13,716 nucleotides of DNA, from assembly GCA_002309305.1 (NCBI GenBank), contig DBWR01000056.1:1-13716 (forward strand), in the 5' to 3' direction. The notes beneath the pieces are model-generated. The model was not told the DNA's origin, made no database searches, and worked only from the letters and a program-made list of their open reading frames with translations. Position numbers and translations under genes: made by a program. This document shows positions 13,112 through 13,716 of the stretch, one piece after another. Each line of letters opens with the position of its first letter. Positions within the stretch are counted from its first letter, which is position 1. The DNA is from Treponema sp. UBA1233. Its GTDB lineage: Bacteria > Spirochaetota > Spirochaetia > Treponematales > Treponemataceae.

Positions 13112-13716
13112 ATGGACAAAGAATTAATTCATAAAAAAGCTGATAGAATCAGAGACGTTATCCGTTATCTTCGCAAATTCAAAAACGCATTGATCATAAT
13201 TTATATGGACGACAACCTTCTTGAATCGCCCCTTTTTACAAGTCATATAAAAGACATTTGCCTTATCCATGAATCCGGTCTTAAAGTCATTTTAGTTCCA
13301 GGAGCGAGCAAACGCATTGATTCAATTTTGAAGGACGCAAACATTTCCTGGTCTTTTCATTGTAACTGCCGCATTACATCTGCAGAAGCAATGCCCCTTA
13401 TCAAGATGGCAGCCTTTGATGTTTCCAATCAAATTATGACAGCTTTTGCCGGTGAATCAAAAACGGCCGTAATAGGTAACTGGGTTCGTGCCCGAGGAAA
13501 AGGAGTCGTAGATGGTTTTGATTATGGCATAACAGGAGAAATAGACAAGCTTGAAGTTGATTCAATTAAAACGGTTTTGGATAACGGCTTCATTCCGATT
13601 TTTCCCTGTATTGGATGGAGCGTCGCTGGAAAGCCATATAATATTTCTTCAATAGAGCTGGCAGAACAAATTGCAGTTCATCTTAAGGCAGACAAACTTT
13701 TCTTTATGATACCTGA
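13112..13716 (+). CDS. argA: N-acetylglutamate synthase, ArgA type, N-terminal part (3' end outside window)
   Basis: ArgA makes N-acetylglutamate from acetyl-CoA and glutamate, the first step of arginine synthesis. About 201 residues are visible, starting MDKELIHKKADRIRDVIRYLRKF. They follow the amino-acid-kinase domain of E. coli ArgA in order: ALIIIYMDDNLL in place of FVIMLGGEAI, DICLIHESGLKVILVPGASKRID (ArgA: DIGLLHSLGIRLVVVYGARPQID), then RITSAEAMPLIKMAA, GNWVRARGKGVVDGFDYGITGEIDKLEVDSI and SSIELAEQIAVHLKADKLFF. The lysine/glycine-rich phosphotransfer loop is absent; ArgA has no kinase activity and uses this domain for arginine feedback. The acetyltransferase (GNAT) domain should follow beyond the window. 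The ATG aligns with the E. coli start; no Shine-Dalgarno is seen. NAGK (argB) is an alternative, but the GVVDGFDYGITGEID region favours ArgA. Confidence 0.82.
   Translation, partial: MDKELIHKKADRIRDVIRYLRKFKNALIIIYMDDNLLESPLFTSHIKDICLIHESGLKVILVPGASKRIDSILKDANISWSFHCNCRITSAEAMPLIKMAAFDVSNQIMTAFAGESKTAVIGNWVRARGKGVVDGFDYGITGEIDKLEVDSIKTVLDNGFIPIFPCIGWSVAGKPYNISSIELAEQIAVHLKADKLFFMIP

Overview
The window looks like chromosomal DNA of a host-associated spirochaete, most likely a gut or rumen Treponema. This rests on the low-GC composition, an archaeal/eukaryotic-type phenylalanyl-tRNA synthetase beta subunit (the type known from spirochaetes), lipoproteins with relaxed lipoboxes, a SUMF1-like lipoprotein and a secreted GH5 cellulase. 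No tRNA, rRNA, insertion sequence, prophage or CRISPR array was seen. Genus-level placement is inference.

Left arm (1-4011): the 3' end of an Rsm22/METTL17-like methyltransferase gene (+) converges on a lipoprotein gene (-). To its right is a compact minus-strand operon, read from right to left: a membrane-tethered barnase-type RNase with all catalytic residues, an N-end-rule aminoacyl-tRNA-protein transferase (Ate/Bpt family), and an exported endonuclease/exonuclease/phosphatase-fold hydrolase. A good promoter (TTGACC-N17-TATAAA) precedes the barnase gene.

Centre (4012-6598): a divergent intergenic region with a perfect 18-bp palindrome leads into a plus-strand cluster: a LURP-one-related (YxjI-like) protein, a Nudix hydrolase starting with TTG, and a secreted GH5 endoglucanase with an N-terminal beta-sandwich module. 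The GH5 stop codon overlaps the stop codon of the convergent S1-domain gene.

Right-centre (6595-12728, all minus): an XRE-type regulator, then pheT from its own strong promoter, a SUMF1-like lipoprotein 10 nt after pheT, a peptidase-less FtsH-like AAA+ ATPase, and a four-S1-domain RNA-binding protein. The last four are closely spaced and probably co-transcribed, joining translation functions to two envelope proteins.

Right end (12729-13716): an AT-rich intergenic region of about 400 bp holds two tiny Shine-Dalgarno-led minicistrons (-), a long-range 15-bp stem that could be a small RNA or leader (+), and candidate promoters. It leads into a truncated argA-type N-acetylglutamate synthase gene with no Shine-Dalgarno sequence. 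I found no clear new defence or mobile system. The most interesting leads are the FtsH-like protein without protease domain or aromatic pore loop, the barnase-transferase-EEP operon, the PheT/EMAPII-like fusion and the structured region at 12926-12996.
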